Assembly (NCBI GenBank): GCA_037577475.1
Contig: CM075187.1
Location: forward strand, 19,312,810 to 19,376,809
From: Chaunax sp. Z400
Taxonomy: Eukaryota > Chordata > Actinopteri > Lophiiformes > Chaunacidae
Direction: 5' to 3'
Length of the DNA: 64,000 bases
Both the position numbers and the translations under genes were made by a program. Positions within the stretch are counted from its first letter, which is position 1. Each line of letters starts with the position of its first letter. Below, piece after piece: positions 24,141-36,526 of the stretch. Under the pieces are notes generated by a model. That model saw only the letters and a list, made by a program, of their open reading frames with translations. It did not search any database and was not told the origin of the DNA.

Positions 24141-26014
24141 CTGAATTTGTGCACAAACATATTGGAAATGTCAGCAGTGAAATGAAATTAATGCTACTGA
24201 TTAAAGGTCTGAACTTTAATGCCCCATCTTAACACTGAATTTCTAACGACAGTCCTTTGGTAAGTGGAAACTCAGGAGGGATATCGGATTTGATCAGCAG
24301 ATATCGTTCAGAATGTGTCTTGAAAACCAGTTTGAAGGACTATTTTGACATTTTGAGAAATGTGCTTTTTACAGAGAGACAAAAAGATCGATTACACTGG
24401 TATCTGTCTGCTAACAGCCAGTAGCTGGTTAGATTCACTTAGCATGAAGACTGAAAAGGAGGAGCTAAAGCCTGCCCCATTCTTGTGGCAACAAAATTCA
24501 CCTCTAAAAGTCATTAACATGTTATATCTTGTTGGTTTAATCAAAAACAAAACAAAAAACAAAAGCCCAAGTGTAAAGACAAGAAGTTGCAGGGGTTGTG
24601 TCCTGGACTATTTCTTGGCCTGTAGGACCCTCCAGACTGGAGCACACTTTCCTTTTTGACATATAATGTGTTAATTTGTGAGCTTTAGAGGTACTGGAAG
24701 ATGGATATTGTTACCTTCAGTCAGAACCAAGATAGCTGTTTGCTCTAGTTTCCAGTCTTATGCTTATGTTAGCTCTATACTGCCTATCTCTATAAAGTAT
24801 GTAGCTACTGTAAGTGGTATCAATCATCTCACCTAACTTTTAAAGTAAGTAAATAAGTGCAACTATTCCTTTAAATGTAAATAAACTTCCAGGATGTAAT
24901 CACCTTTATGGGAATGATGATGGCAGCAGGGACAGAGGTTTCAGGAACTGGAGCTTCAACAGTCAGGATGCCATCAACAGAAAGGCTGGATACGATTTTG
25001 GTAGCATCGATCTCAGCTGGAAGCCTGAAAACAACAGGATGATCTTTACACTGTGTCTACTTCCAACATGCCAGTGTTTAAGTCTAATACTTAATAATAC
25101 TACTAGTATCTTATTTTTCAACTCAGTGAGCACTTCAGAGATTGGATGCTGTCAAACACAGACCTTCAGTGCAACATTTTTGACTCATGAATGGTGTTTA
25201 TAGTAGCTTAAACTGTGGATATTTCAGGTTAATATGTCAATGTTTACGTTGCATACCTGTATTTCCTTGTAAAACATCTGGCAATAGATCCATGCTCGTC
25301 TGGCCTCTCCTCATGTTTCCCTGGGGATGGATTACAGTTTATGGGGAAGGTTGTGAGGACACACAACAAGAGAAACCACTCCTCACAGAAATTAATTTCT
25401 GCCACAGAGCAGTGATTTCCCCAGAAACGTTGTTTAAACAGCGTTCTAATTTTGTTTGAGTTTATTCTGTGATCTGTGAGAGAAATCTATTTAGATAACT
25501 CTGAGATAATAACATTAGATGGATAAGATGATTAATATTTCATTAGGAGTACAAATTATCCTTTGTGTTAAAGTAATTAGCAGTGCGTAGTAAAGTGAAC
25601 TTTAGAACTGTTTAATTAACAGAACTGTAAGGCGATGTTCTGTGTACCTCTGACCTCCAGGAATCCGTCTGTGACGCTGAGAGAAATCTCTGAGGGGGAG
25701 AAGTGAGCCACGTCCAGGAAGACCCTCCACCTGTACTCCTCCTTACTAATCTTCTGGCTGTGAGGATGCATCAGCCCAGAGATGTATGGCACAAACAGCG
25801 GAGCGGCGACGTACGCTGGCCAGGAGCAGGCTGCCAAACTCCTCTGGAGCCCATCCACACTCATCCACCAAGGGTCCCATGGCTCCAGGAGGGGCGGCAG
25901 GCCAACATCCCGATTGAAAAGCTGGCTGGACGGCCACCGTTTCCTCAGGGGGTACCAGGAGACAGCCGAGCCGTACTCCCCACATGACAACTCTGTTTTT
26001 GCCTTTTCATTCAT
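23628..26014 (-). CDS. HspB1-like small heat shock protein with long acidic C-terminal tail (complete, four exons)
   Basis: An alpha-crystallin-type chaperone. Exons 26014-25648, 25320-25257, 25024-24904 and 24140-23628 join in phase to 354 residues, against about 200 for HspB1. The N-terminal arm carries the HspB1 pattern WYPLRKRW...SSQLF...GLPPLLEPW and SWPAYV (about 20-69). The alpha-crystallin domain runs from about residue 94 (YRWRVFLDVAHFSPSEI). It has Cys138 and Arg141 in ARCFTRKY, matching the dimer-interface Cys137 and Arg140 of human HSPB1. SSLSVDGILTVEAP follows, and then an IPI motif at 181-183. Residues 185-354 form a disordered tail in which about 50 of 170 residues are Asp or Glu. 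The start has a good context (aacATGAA). It lies tail-to-tail with hspb8. It is clearly an HspB1-class gene. Whether it is orthologous to hspb1 or a fish paralogue (the zebrafish hspb12/hspb15 type) I cannot say. Confidence 0.88.
24336..24873 (+). repeat. Family C foldback-type repeat filling intron 3 of the HspB1-like gene
   Basis: Its left end aaggactattttgacatttt and its right end gtgcaactattcctttaaat are roughly inverted copies. Internal blocks such as ctggttagattcacttagca and ggactatttcttggcctgta match the repeat family as I know it. It takes up about 540 of the 763 bp of the intron. Confidence 0.65.
24904..25024 (-). CDS. HspB1-like gene, exon 3
   Basis: Acceptor ttgttttcag, donor ATAAAG|gtgatt. 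It encodes LPAEIDATKIVSSLSVDG, then LTVEAP, and ends with IIIPIK. The IPI is the IXI/IXV anchor that docks on a neighbouring alpha-crystallin domain. It ends in phase 0. Confidence 0.9.
25257..25320 (-). CDS. HspB1-like gene, exon 2 (64 nt)
   Basis: Acceptor catccccag, donor TACAG|gtatgc. It reads KHEERPDEHGSIARCFTRKY in phase 1 to 2. It includes the dimer-interface cysteine and arginine typical of HspB1. Confidence 0.9.
25648..26014 (-). CDS. HspB1-like gene, exon 1
   Basis: Encodes residues 1-122 and the first base of Gly123. It ends GTCAGAG|gtacac in phase 1. It carries the WYP/GLPPLLE N-terminal arm and the first strands of the alpha-crystallin domain (FLDVAHFSPSEISLSVTDG). Confidence 0.9.
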
Positions 26015-26214
26015 GTTTCAAAGAATAAGATGTCATGGAAGAAAAAGCCTGGGGAGCAGATGAAAAATGGCAGCCCTTCTCTTGATGTCAGTGTATAATT
26101 TCTAAACTGTTGGGGTTGACTGAAATTCCAGAGATTTCCTTAATGAGTGAGGGAATTGAAAAGAAAGATTCACCAACGCTAAGGATGGTGAGATGGGGTA
26201 TAATCTCTGAGGTG

Positions 26215-26223
26215 CTTTATATA
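26215..26223 (-). promoter_or_regulatory. TATA box of the HspB1-like gene
   Basis: The minus strand reads TATATAAAG about 200 bp upstream of the ATG at 26014, implying a 5'UTR of roughly 175 nt. GT-rich and CCAAT-like stretches lie further upstream. No clean nGAAnnTTCn array was found. Confidence 0.5.
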
Positions 26224-29200
26224 GTGCTCCTGTGTGTTTTAGCACTTATTAAGCACTCATACCAATCCCATGAGAAGGGTGAGTGGGTATGGGGTGATGG
26301 GTGTGGAAGGCAGGCCGCTACCTCTTGCTGGCTTGAGGAAGGCTAATTAGTTGTATTTATAACTTTTAAGATCACGATGGCAAATAGCAAGCAGTTGGTC
26401 GAGGCTAGTTTGTGTTTGAACTGCTGCACGTAATGCCTAACGACCGTTCTTCTCACATCCCAGTGAACCCAGTCAGTGGTGACTGGGCTCTTGTCATGAG
26501 CCAGTGAGAGCGTCTCTTCCCCCCTGTGCTGCACTCCTGAAAGCACACAGCAGCAGTTTCTCTGGAGCATGAAATACCTCCACTAGAGACTGAGATGGAC
26601 ACAAAATGTTATTTATTTGTGTTATCTGAAACTTTTCAGAGGCATGTCTCTGTATTGAATGTACAAAGCTCACTTCCACTCTATTTTTCTCTGGCTCTGC
26701 AGTTTCAACAGGATTATTATTGTTCACTCTTTAATCAAGTGTGACAGACTTGTGAGTGTTTCATTTTTAGAGCTGTGTGCCCTGGGATCTTGGCACACTG
26801 TCCACTGGAGCATAAAGCAGATTGAACAGATGTTTCTGACACTTTGTGAGATGCCTCACCCACCCATTCTGTCTGTAGGATATGCTGTGAGAGGTTCAAT
26901 TGGAATTCTCTGGTGCTGCATGAGTCGCCTCAAAAAATAGTCCCGCTGTTTCAACCATCAATAGAGACTTCCAGCCTGTTCACATCAAATGCACATATGT
27001 CCATGGTGCACTAGTGTGGAGGGCTGATGTGTGAATGAAACTGAGGAAAGTTTAGAGGGTTTTTATTTCTGAGATTATTCTACTACATTGTGTACAAATG
27101 TGTCCCTCAAAAAAGAGATTTAATCTCAAGGGATTTCATGGTTTAAATGAAGGTTAAATTTAATGACAATAAAATACTATTGTTTTTTTCATTTGAAATG
27201 ATTTAAAATGACAACCCTGTTTTTTCAAATATGTGATTTCACCCATCATTATTTTAGTTTTTACATATGTTACATATGTTCATTGAAGTATGGCCAGGTC
27301 TTTTTAAAACAAACAACATATTATTTGAATGGATCCAATTTTTCCTGCAGCAAAAATAATGCTATGGTAAATCAGGCCCTCTTGATAAAAGGAAAGCTCA
27401 CTAAATACTTCGACATACTTCCAATAGACAATTGAGCTGCTGATTATTCCTTAAAGTAAATAAAATAATAAATGGTTAAAACATGATAATGTGTTTTTCA
27501 GATTTGTGTCCTTAATGGAAAAAAGAAAACATGGCAAAGAAATTTCTCTGAGCTAAATGTCTTAGAGAAGGAAATCAAACATGCATTAAGAGGACTAAAT
27601 TGGGCTACAAACAAAAGGTTCAATGCAAACTTATCAATAAAAACTTAAGTTCAGGCTGGAACAGTGTCAGGACCGTGGTTGGTTTAAAGGACAATGTTAA
27701 GAGACGGGTGGCTTTGGATGGATTCCCATCAGACCAAAGTCAAAGAGTTTAACAGGTTTTTTAATTATTATTGATTCTGTGATATAATTTTGATTTATTC
27801 ATTTGGATTGATTGCATGCAGTCTCACACAGAGCAGTGAGTTTGACAAATCCAACAATCACAAAAGCTTTGCTTCACTTCAGCTAGCATGAATAAAGTCA
27901 CCATATTTTAAAGTGGATGGCGTCGTAAAGCCTATAATCTCAACGGTGAGTGGCACAAAAGTCAAGTTAATGTAGCCAAACACAAACAGTAACTGTTGTC
28001 ACTCAATATGAAGAAAGTAAAAACAACAATTAAATGCCATTATTGACATTTTCATAGCAGATATTTTTGAAATGCCAGAGCAGTGAAGTACAGATGTAAA
28101 TAATATAGTTAATGGAAGGCTGGTTTACTGTCACGCTGTCAGGGCTCTCTGTGCCACTAGAACAGAGCTATCATTACCGTCATTAGTAACACCTGTGCTT
28201 TTCCTTCCATGGCCTTGACTCGACTAGTAATAGTAGGTAAACACAGGTGTAATTAGTAACATTAATTACAGCTGCATTCCCTTTAGGTGTGTCACATTCA
28301 GGGTCCTGCCTGCTGTCTCATTGGTGAGGCTCACTGAAGTCGTTTGTGAGCAGAACGTTTGTTGAACGCCAAAAACTGAGCAGGTCGTCCCGTCTGGGAA
28401 CCAAACTAGTGATCATGGAGATGATGGGACAACAATAAACAACATGATTTAAGTCAAATTCAATCATCCTCAAAAATCAACAGTTAGATGAGGTAATGTG
28501 ATCACCCATGTTTGTTCATTTCTCATAACATCTTGTTAGCATTTTAGCAGGCACAGGGGCCGTGTCGTGTTGTTGGTAGAATATAGCAGCTTATGTTTGT
28601 TAGTAAAATATGTCAAGTTAAAAGAAGTAATGGTTACGACGGTCGGCTTCTGTGCAGACGATCCGAGTTTTGTTTTCATCTGCCAGTTTCTTGTCATGTT
28701 TTTTAAATGAATTTAACATTTTAATGAATTTTTGCTTCTTATTAGAAAGTCTTCGTGGACCCTTGCTTTTTTTTCCCCTCAAGCTGCTAATGCCCTTCTG
28801 AAGTGATATTTTCATATATTTTTGTGTGTGTGAGAGATCCCCTTGCATTTCATGGCAAGGCTTTAATCTCTCTCAGTAACCCCAGTTGCCCCCCCGCAGG
28901 TCTACACAGAGCACCCCCATCCAAGACCAGTCGCCTCATCTACTTTGAATGGACTCTCCTCTATATGCTCAAGAACATCAACTGTGAAACTACTCTAGAC
29001 TTCTTAGCCAAGATGCAAACAATGCAGTCAAAAGCTGGGAAACACATATGGCTCATTTTACTTTAACCGTCCTCAATGAGATTTGAGTCAGAGAGGATCT
29101 TCAGAGATGGCATTCTGAAGGTCTGGTGGGTGCCGCCAAGTACGTTTTCCTAATTAGCAACACAGATGGTATGTCTGATCCCTTCAAGCCTGCTCCCACT

Positions 29201-31312
29201 AACAAATACATTTTGAAGTAAGACGTTGCCATTTGTAAGACGATTACAGACACCTATGCTCAGGGGAGGGCTCAGCAAAGGTCATGCACAGCGAATCATG
29301 AGGCTTCAGCCTACCACAGATCTACAGGATATCAGCGGCTAATGCATCAAGCGGGACAAAGTGTCAAACGGCTGGTTTGTCCCTGTGGACACTGCATTTA
29401 TCAAAGTTACTGTGAGGCTGGCTCAGTCATTGAGGCTGGCTGGCTGGCTGGCAAATAGAGAGATGTGGTACGTATCAAAACTGACACATCAGAATGAAGT
29501 ATATGTTATGGACATACATTTTCGGAAAGCTGTTTTACAGAATATTTCAGTCAGAAGTAATGCAGAGTGATGCTTGAACCTCCATCCGATATACAGTAGA
29601 TACTGTTGGTTGGAGAAATCCGTTCACTGAATTGGTTTAGCCAATGCATTTTGCCAGTGCATTGTCTCTATGACGACAGTGAACAAGATTAGTCTGGTAT
29701 TCACTGTAAATCACCACAGAGGTTGAAACAAGACAATCTCATCTGCTGTGTCCTGCTGTGATTGCATTTACAACGCTTTTTATTCAGCTCTCTGTGGCGC
29801 CGTTAAGACAAATGCAACACTAACAAAACTGTTTGGTGTATGTGTCTGGGGGTTGACGGAAGTACACAAGCTATAGACCGCTTTACAGACCCTTTCTAAA
29901 AGATGTTTTTCCATTACATGTAGGTTTTGTAACATGCACCTTTTGTGTGTGCGCTCATGCGTGCACATACAGCAGTCTTCCGCTGAGGTCTCTATTCTCT
30001 ATGTCCAATGGAGTAGGAGAAAGGCAACAACGGCGTCCTGGTTTTACTTGAAAGAGATTTGCAGCAAATGAACTCATCCATCAGCAGAAGCGTGTGGAGA
30101 CAAGGGGATGATGAGGAGGAAGATGAAGAGAGACGGTGGGGCGGGAGAAGGGGTAGAGCAACCGCTCAGAGAGGAGCCTCACAGTGCAATATTACGATCG
30201 GGGCATTTCCATGTTGTCTGACACGTTCCTTTGGCCTAAATGTTGCAGACTTGATCTCAGCTTGGCCCATAGTCACTGTGTCTGCAGCTCTGCCTTAAAT
30301 CTGAAAAAGTCTTGGAATTTAGAGGAATAGCATTTCTAACATTTTACTATTTTACACAGATCCCCATTTTTACTCCAGCCTTAATGTTGGACAAATCATC
30401 CTGTCTGATATATTGTATACTGCAGTCCATGTCAGATTGTTTCAACTCTTCATTGTCCAATATATATCATATTTGCAGTGGCTGAAATTTTTGAACCCAA
30501 CACTAAAGGATTTTATAGCTGTAGCATCATGAAATGGAAATATTCTAATTGACTTATAGATTTCCCCTAAATATCAGCCATATTTGGTGTCTGGAAACCT
30601 TTTTCTTTTTTTTTCAGGCTTTCATACTGACACACCAGAGGGAGTTTAACATGCTCATTTTTCATTGCCACAAAGGCATTTGAACTAGTAGTTATAGTTA
30701 TAGCTGTGAATGCTAGTGGACAGCAACAAAACTAATATTTATTTAACAACGTGTGAGCTAAAACCACAACCTTCAAAACTCTTCTCTGTCATCCCTTGGA
30801 TTTGTTGTGTTGTATTATGTCTAAATAAAATGAAAAGTCTGAAGTGAAAACATCCTCATGAATATGAAGTCTGAGCTATTGCTCGTTTGTCTCCTCTCTG
30901 ATGACTAGTCCATTAACAGCAACAGTCCAGATTCCACAGGAGGAAGCAAGGTGTGACTGTCCACATTTATACTGCTCTCTCACCGTGTCATCTAATTTAT
31001 CCCCTTAAAGGAAGTATGTAAAGAGGGTTTTCACTAAATACAGTATATTGCGTGGAGATTAATTGCTTGATTATCTTTCATTTCCATAAACGATGCCATA
31101 TTGAAGACACAATGTTCATTCTTGGCCTTCTGCCCTGTTTGCCTCTGTAGAGGTCACATGGGGAGGCCACAGAGTCTCTCATGGGTGAAGAAGTGCTCTG
31201 AGCTTCAGGGCAACTCAGAGGACAGAAAGATAATAAATGTTTGTCCTTTAGTTCTTGTGTCTCTGTTTTTTGTACACTTTCTCTGCAAAGTTTGCTCGTT
31301 TGTTGTTCCCAG
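26224..31312. other. No recognised gene
   Basis: AT-rich sequence. Open frames here (the longest are at 28803-29066 and 30059-30298) lack recognisable family motifs. An inverted pair acacctgtg/cacaggtgt at about 28189-28250 is the only structure noted. Confidence 0.5.
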
Positions 31313-31366
31313 GCTGGATAAAACAGCAGATATCATTTCCCTGGGGAAACATTTGGGCTACGCCAG
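31313..31366 (+). CDS. Candidate exon of an unrecognised gene
   Basis: A 54-nt stretch between a good acceptor (tgttgttcccag) and a strong donor (CCAG|gtgagc), phase 2 on both sides. It reads LDKTADIISLGKHLGYAR, with the last Arg split. I do not recognise the sequence. It is phase-compatible with the candidate exon at 36343. It could be a chance arrangement of splice-like signals. Confidence 0.3.
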
Positions 31367-31626
31367 GTGAGCCTTACATCTGTGGGTGTTAAGCAAATAT
31401 GGGGAGACTGAATCCCTTCTGTTGGTGTACAGTAAATATGTGGTGTCTAACAGCTATTTCCCTTGAAACAGACCAGGACTGCAGTAGCACATGAATGGAA
31501 AAAGTCACATTTAACATGAACATAGCTCCTGAAAAAAAAACAGGAAAACGCTACTGTTTTCTCATTGGAGATATGTATGCTCTGCTTCGCAGGACACAGA
31601 GTCCTGGCACTGTTGTGGCATTTGGT

Positions 31627-31734
<108 letters not shown>

Positions 31735-32599
31735 GCAAGTGCTTGTGCAACCCCCTAACCCCACCACAGGGTGTAGAGACAACTTCCTCAGGGGGCAGCC
31801 GAGGGTGCTTCCAACCAGCTGACATTTCTGACAGCCTCTGATAGAGCCCAGAGTGTTGAATTATTCATACAGGTGTTGTGGGGAAAGGTTGCCGTTTTCA
31901 CAGGAGAAACTGGCCCCCAGATGAATTGTGGCTGTTTATCCCCGCAAGTGAATATAGTGGTAATGATGTTGGGCTGTGGTGCCTTTTAGGCCAAATGGCT
32001 GCCCAATCTCTGTCAGTTTGCATGATAAAAGCTCATACATCTCACTGCTCCTCTAGCCACAGCAAACCTCTTAAATTTAATCAGCCTGCTTTTATTATTC
32101 AGCTCAGACACTTAGGTGAAAACATTTGACAGGTAGTTGTCTGTTTTTCAGCAGTACCATATTCTGTAATGGATGTCTTAATGGAAATATGAACCATCTG
32201 ATTATTAGATATTGCACTAAAGAGCCAGTACAGTTACTTGCTGGAGAGTTTTGTCCTTCCACCTCTAAATTCATATGAATGGTTATCACCCCTGAGAGGT
32301 TGCTGCTTCTCCTACCACTGTATGAAAGAATAGTTGAATGCTGGCTCGTGTTGTAAAACACTTTAAATGCTTTGTCAGACTAGACAAACACTATATAAAT
32401 ACAGTCCATTTCCATTTTTTTTTAAAAAGGACTGTTTTTATTGCAGAGAGCGTAATGAAAAGGCTGATTCCACTCTTGTGTCTGCCTATCTATGAAGCCA
32501 GAGTGAGGAGGTGGTTAGCCAGCACAGGAAGCAGCCAAGAAGTAATTAAAACATGCAACTGTCATTTAAACTCGTAGGTTTTCCTTAATTTCTGTTTGT

Positions 32600-32790
32600 G
32601 CATGTATTAAAGGAGATGCAATATGTTAATTAGTGAGCTTTAGGTAGGCGTATGTTTGAACTATGGAGGGAGCAACGTTAGCTGTTTCCCTCTGATAAAC
32701 ATGGCAACTGAAATGAGAATAGATCCAATTTTCTCATCTAACTCTCGGCAAGAAAGCAAACAAATGCATAAAATGTCAAATCATTCAATC
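32600..32790 (+). repeat. Family C repeat, partial copy
   Basis: Contains gttaattagtgagctttagg, ctcatctaactctcggcaag and aaaatgtcaaatcattcaat, matching the 3' half of the copy in the HspB1-like intron. Confidence 0.6.
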
Positions 32791-34947
32791 ATTTTTATAA
32801 TAATGAAGATGAAAATGATTGACAGTGAGTGGGTCATTGTTTTTGGTTTGGTTTGGTTTTGACTGTTTATAAGATTACATTCACTTCTATTGTGTCTCTC
32901 TAAATTCCAACTGCTTGATGAATCATTTCCCAAGAGTACTGTAATAATTGTCATTTACAGATGAGTTGGGAGTTTGGATACAAATTTAAAGATATTCACT
33001 TGAATTTGATTGGTTCCTGCACTACAACAGCCTTGTTATTTACATCCTACGTTTTTGCATCTTGCGTGCAGTCACTCACTTCTGTCACAATACGGAGGCC
33101 AACTGTGAAGCACAAAGAAATTATTAGGTGTGTAGACACCATGTAGTTTGGTTTCACATTTCTTCCTGTTTCCTTCCTGTTCGTCTCAGTAGACTCTACA
33201 AAGCCCGTTCAGTGTTTTGTCTCTTACCCTCGGCTGTGGTACTCTGTCATATATGACACCGGCTTATGTTGTTGCAGTCTGCCATTTGTCTCTGCAGATG
33301 TTGACATGAAACATCCCAGACTGTCTTGTCAACACTGCAAGTCCTGTTTCTCATCACGTTGTAGCTGACAGATAATACTTATCGAGTAGCTTTCTTCTGC
33401 TAGATTTAAAATTAGGATTTCATTATGAAATGTGTTTTGAGCCTGCTTATGTCATGTTGCAGTGGTTTGTGTATCCTACCCCACAAACACACCATGCTAA
33501 TGGCTTTAATCAGAACATACACATTGCATATAGGAGTTTATGAAGTGAAAGTAGAATGAGTAGATTCAGAATAGAAATTTTAGTTGATGTAATCACCTAT
33601 CACAAACCCTATCCCTTTTGTTGCCTAGCAACAAGCTACCACCCAAGCATTCCCATGATCTGATGTGTTGCTTTTCTTCACGACTACCCTTACCCTATGC
33701 ACAAATGTCAAAATCAATTTTTAACCACCTATAAAGTCCACCTCTGAGCTTTCCTAGCCAGTCTCTGGTTTGTAGTCATGATTCACATGCATATAATAAC
33801 TTGTTACTGACTAGAAGGACAAAGGGAAGAGAGAAAAGCCATTATGGGGTTTAACTTCACAGTTCCTTGGCTTTAAAAACATAAATGTTTAATTGTTTGT
33901 TTGCGTATTGATGACACTTTGCTTCTACTCTGTGCCTTGTATTTTCTTGTCACAACATATACTGCAACCTATTATTAACTCTGCAGCTCTGTTCTGTCTG
34001 TCCCTTCAGCATATTATTGTTTCTCTCTCATGTTACACTCGGGCACAGCTGGTGCTGTTGTCACAAACATTTGTTCATGCGGTGCATCAGACACCAGCAG
34101 AAACATATCCATTTGCCAGCTAGTTAGACGATATTAATCAGTTTAAAAAAAACATTAGCTGAACAAAACCAATAGAGTCACTTTAGCACACAGAGTTAAT
34201 GAAATTAGTCACGTCTTAGGCAAGGTCACTGTGCCACCTCACACACTCTTGGCAGCCGGCAGCTACTCCAGGGAAAACACTTTTTCCACGTTTGAGGCTA
34301 CGAGTCATTAGCGATGCTGATAGAAACACACTTAAATTAAGATTCCTGCATTTTGGACTCAGATGTCACATGTGAAGATTAATAAGTAATGTCTGGGGTG
34401 GGGTGGTATGCAAATAGAGCAGATATGCCTCTGAGCCAAACTGGTGCATCCGTATCTCTGAAAGAGCCAAATTAGCATGCTGGAACACAAGTGCTTGGTG
34501 CCCCTCTCCGAGGATGAAGTGCTTGGCTCCACTTGTGGGCGAAATGTTACCAGCCAGCTGCTCACTAGACAACAAATAAGAAGCAGAGCAGCAGAGGGTT
34601 GGAACATATGCAGCCGTTTGTGCATTAAGTAAATTCAGCCTTGCAAAAAAAATCGATTTCATCTTGGAAGAAAGGTTGCAAGAATATTGTAAGGTCACTT
34701 GGTACTTCTCTGTGTTGCTTTCTTGTCATGTTTACAGTCAGGGAGATGAAGCTGCTTCTTGTTACAAGTGTAAGTCACTCTGGAAAACAGGGTTTGCTAA
34801 ATGCTGTGCAACAAACCTCTTTTCCCTCCTCATGAAACATTTGCAAACTTGATTTTTTTTTGTTGCATGTTTGAACCTGCGTCATTTACAATGTGGTGTC
34901 ATTAAGAGAGCTGGATACCATTCTCCAAGATGTTATCCCACTGTTTC

Positions 34948-35042
34948 CTGGTACCAGGTATTTTTTACCTAATGGAAATACGAAAAAGGTGAATAGAGTC
35001 GTGTCGAGCCGGTACTACGCAGTGGAAATGGGGCTTTAGGTA
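34948..35042. mobile_element. Remnant of a short non-autonomous DNA transposon (MITE)
   Basis: The right end reads gtcgtgtcgagccggtacta followed by cgcagtggaaatggggcttt, which I recognise as the terminal sequence of a common fish MITE. The left side has ctggtaccaggtattttttacc. The interior appears deleted. Confidence 0.4.
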
Positions 35043-36342
35043 GCTGTCTCTTCCTTCTCTGCCATGTATAAATATATATCTTGGCTCAGTACTACCACTA
35101 ATTGTCAAATAGTGGAATAGCATTAAATTGTAAGCATGAATGCATATCAGATTACCTGTGTGCATGAATGTATGTGTCTTTATGCATGTGCTAGTGGAGC
35201 ATGACATTAAAAAAAAAGCAGGGGACCATTAATCACAAAATGCTTTAACACTCCACATGGTACCTTTAAATACCCGTACTGCACTGTTTGTTTGCCAGAA
35301 TCCATTCATTTGGAGAACAGAAATTTTGTAAAAGGCAACATTCATATAATCTTGATACACTTTTACTTACTTTACTTTACATAACTTTGATATATAAACA
35401 ATGAAACAGAATTTTTTTACCCAACCCTCATACACATTACAACTACTGTCTTTGTTTTTCTCAGCCATAGTGAAACTGAGAACTACTGAGCTCCCTTTAA
35501 CATAAAAAGCATCCATATAAGCTGTGTCCCAGCCTTCATTTCATTTTAAAGCACACACACCCTTGTAATGGTACTTCTCAGTCTCAGTCGATCCCAACAA
35601 CAAAGGGTCTTACAGCCAATGCGGCATATATGCCACCTTGATTCTCCATTCCAGCTCTCTTTAATGAAGTCTGTATAGCAGCATGCACATTGACCTGCTT
35701 TTCTCTGCCTCATTCACTCACAGGAAAGCAGACTGCTTATATTAAAAATGAAAACAGAGGTGCGTTACCTTGGCCAGTCTTCTTGCAAAGTCACCTCAGC
35801 AGTTGCTTCTGTTCAGGCGTCTTTTAATTTTCCACCGCACCATTAATGCAAAGCTAATTACGCGTGCAGTATGAGAAAAACAAGCAAACAGCATTCGAGG
35901 AAAGGTTATGGTTGGAAGCTAAACCGCCATAATTAAGTCATTAATCTGGCCAGACATAACACGTTCCTCCCATTATGCTCTGGGTAGGTGTCATTTGTGC
36001 CTGCCTTCCGCTTTGGTGTGCTCTTATTCTGATGATTTACAGTGTACTTGTATGAGTGTGTATATGTGTGTGTGCATGGTTGTGTGGGATCATTGCACTT
36101 TTGACTGTAATTCATCAACTTTGATGGTTCTTATACGTCTCCAACAAAGACAGGGGGTTAATGTGTAGACATTTGTGGTTTACTTGAAAAAATTTTTTCC
36201 TCATTTGCATCATGGAAAATTAACTTACACCATTATTAAAGAATGCTGGTTATGCCCCTCTATTTATGCTTGAGTCTCTCTGCTTTGAAGGCGTTTAGTG
36301 TCAGCAATTAAGCAGGGCCAGAGCTACTTCCACCTCCTGCAG

Positions 36343-36526
36343 GGAAAAAAAAAAGGAATGGGAGGAGCAGGAGGCAGAGGAGAGGCAGCGAATGAGGAGG
36401 GAGGAGCAGCTCAGAACAGAGCGACGACCTCTCAGTTTCTCCACTGACTCAAGATAGCGATTCAGAGAGATGAGGCGGCAACTCACATCATCTCACTCTG
36501 ATTTCTTTGTGATGTCTCCCTCTGAG
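36343..36526 (+). CDS. Candidate coiled-coil exon, interrupted by one in-frame TAG
   Basis: Good acceptor cttccacctcctgcag. One base completes a split codon, and the frame then reads KKKEWEEQEAEERQRMRREE and QLRTERRPLSFSTDSR, reaching TAG at 36455. The same frame stays open past it (RFREMRRQLTSSHSDFFVMS) to a donor-like GAG|gtagtt. The first part is heptad-compatible and highly charged. It could be a last exon, a decayed exon or purine-rich noise. The family is not recognised. Confidence 0.25.

Noticed and set aside
28803..29066. An 87-codon plus-strand frame after an acceptor-like ccccccgcag
   Set aside because: No family resemblance, no donor, no poly(A) signal, and other frames after the same acceptor are open as well. 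The evidence is too weak for a gene.
32448..32577. Acceptor-like ttttattgcag followed by an open stretch
   Set aside because: The phase that would link to the 31313 block meets a stop after 15 codons. The longer frame has no donor or recognisable peptide.
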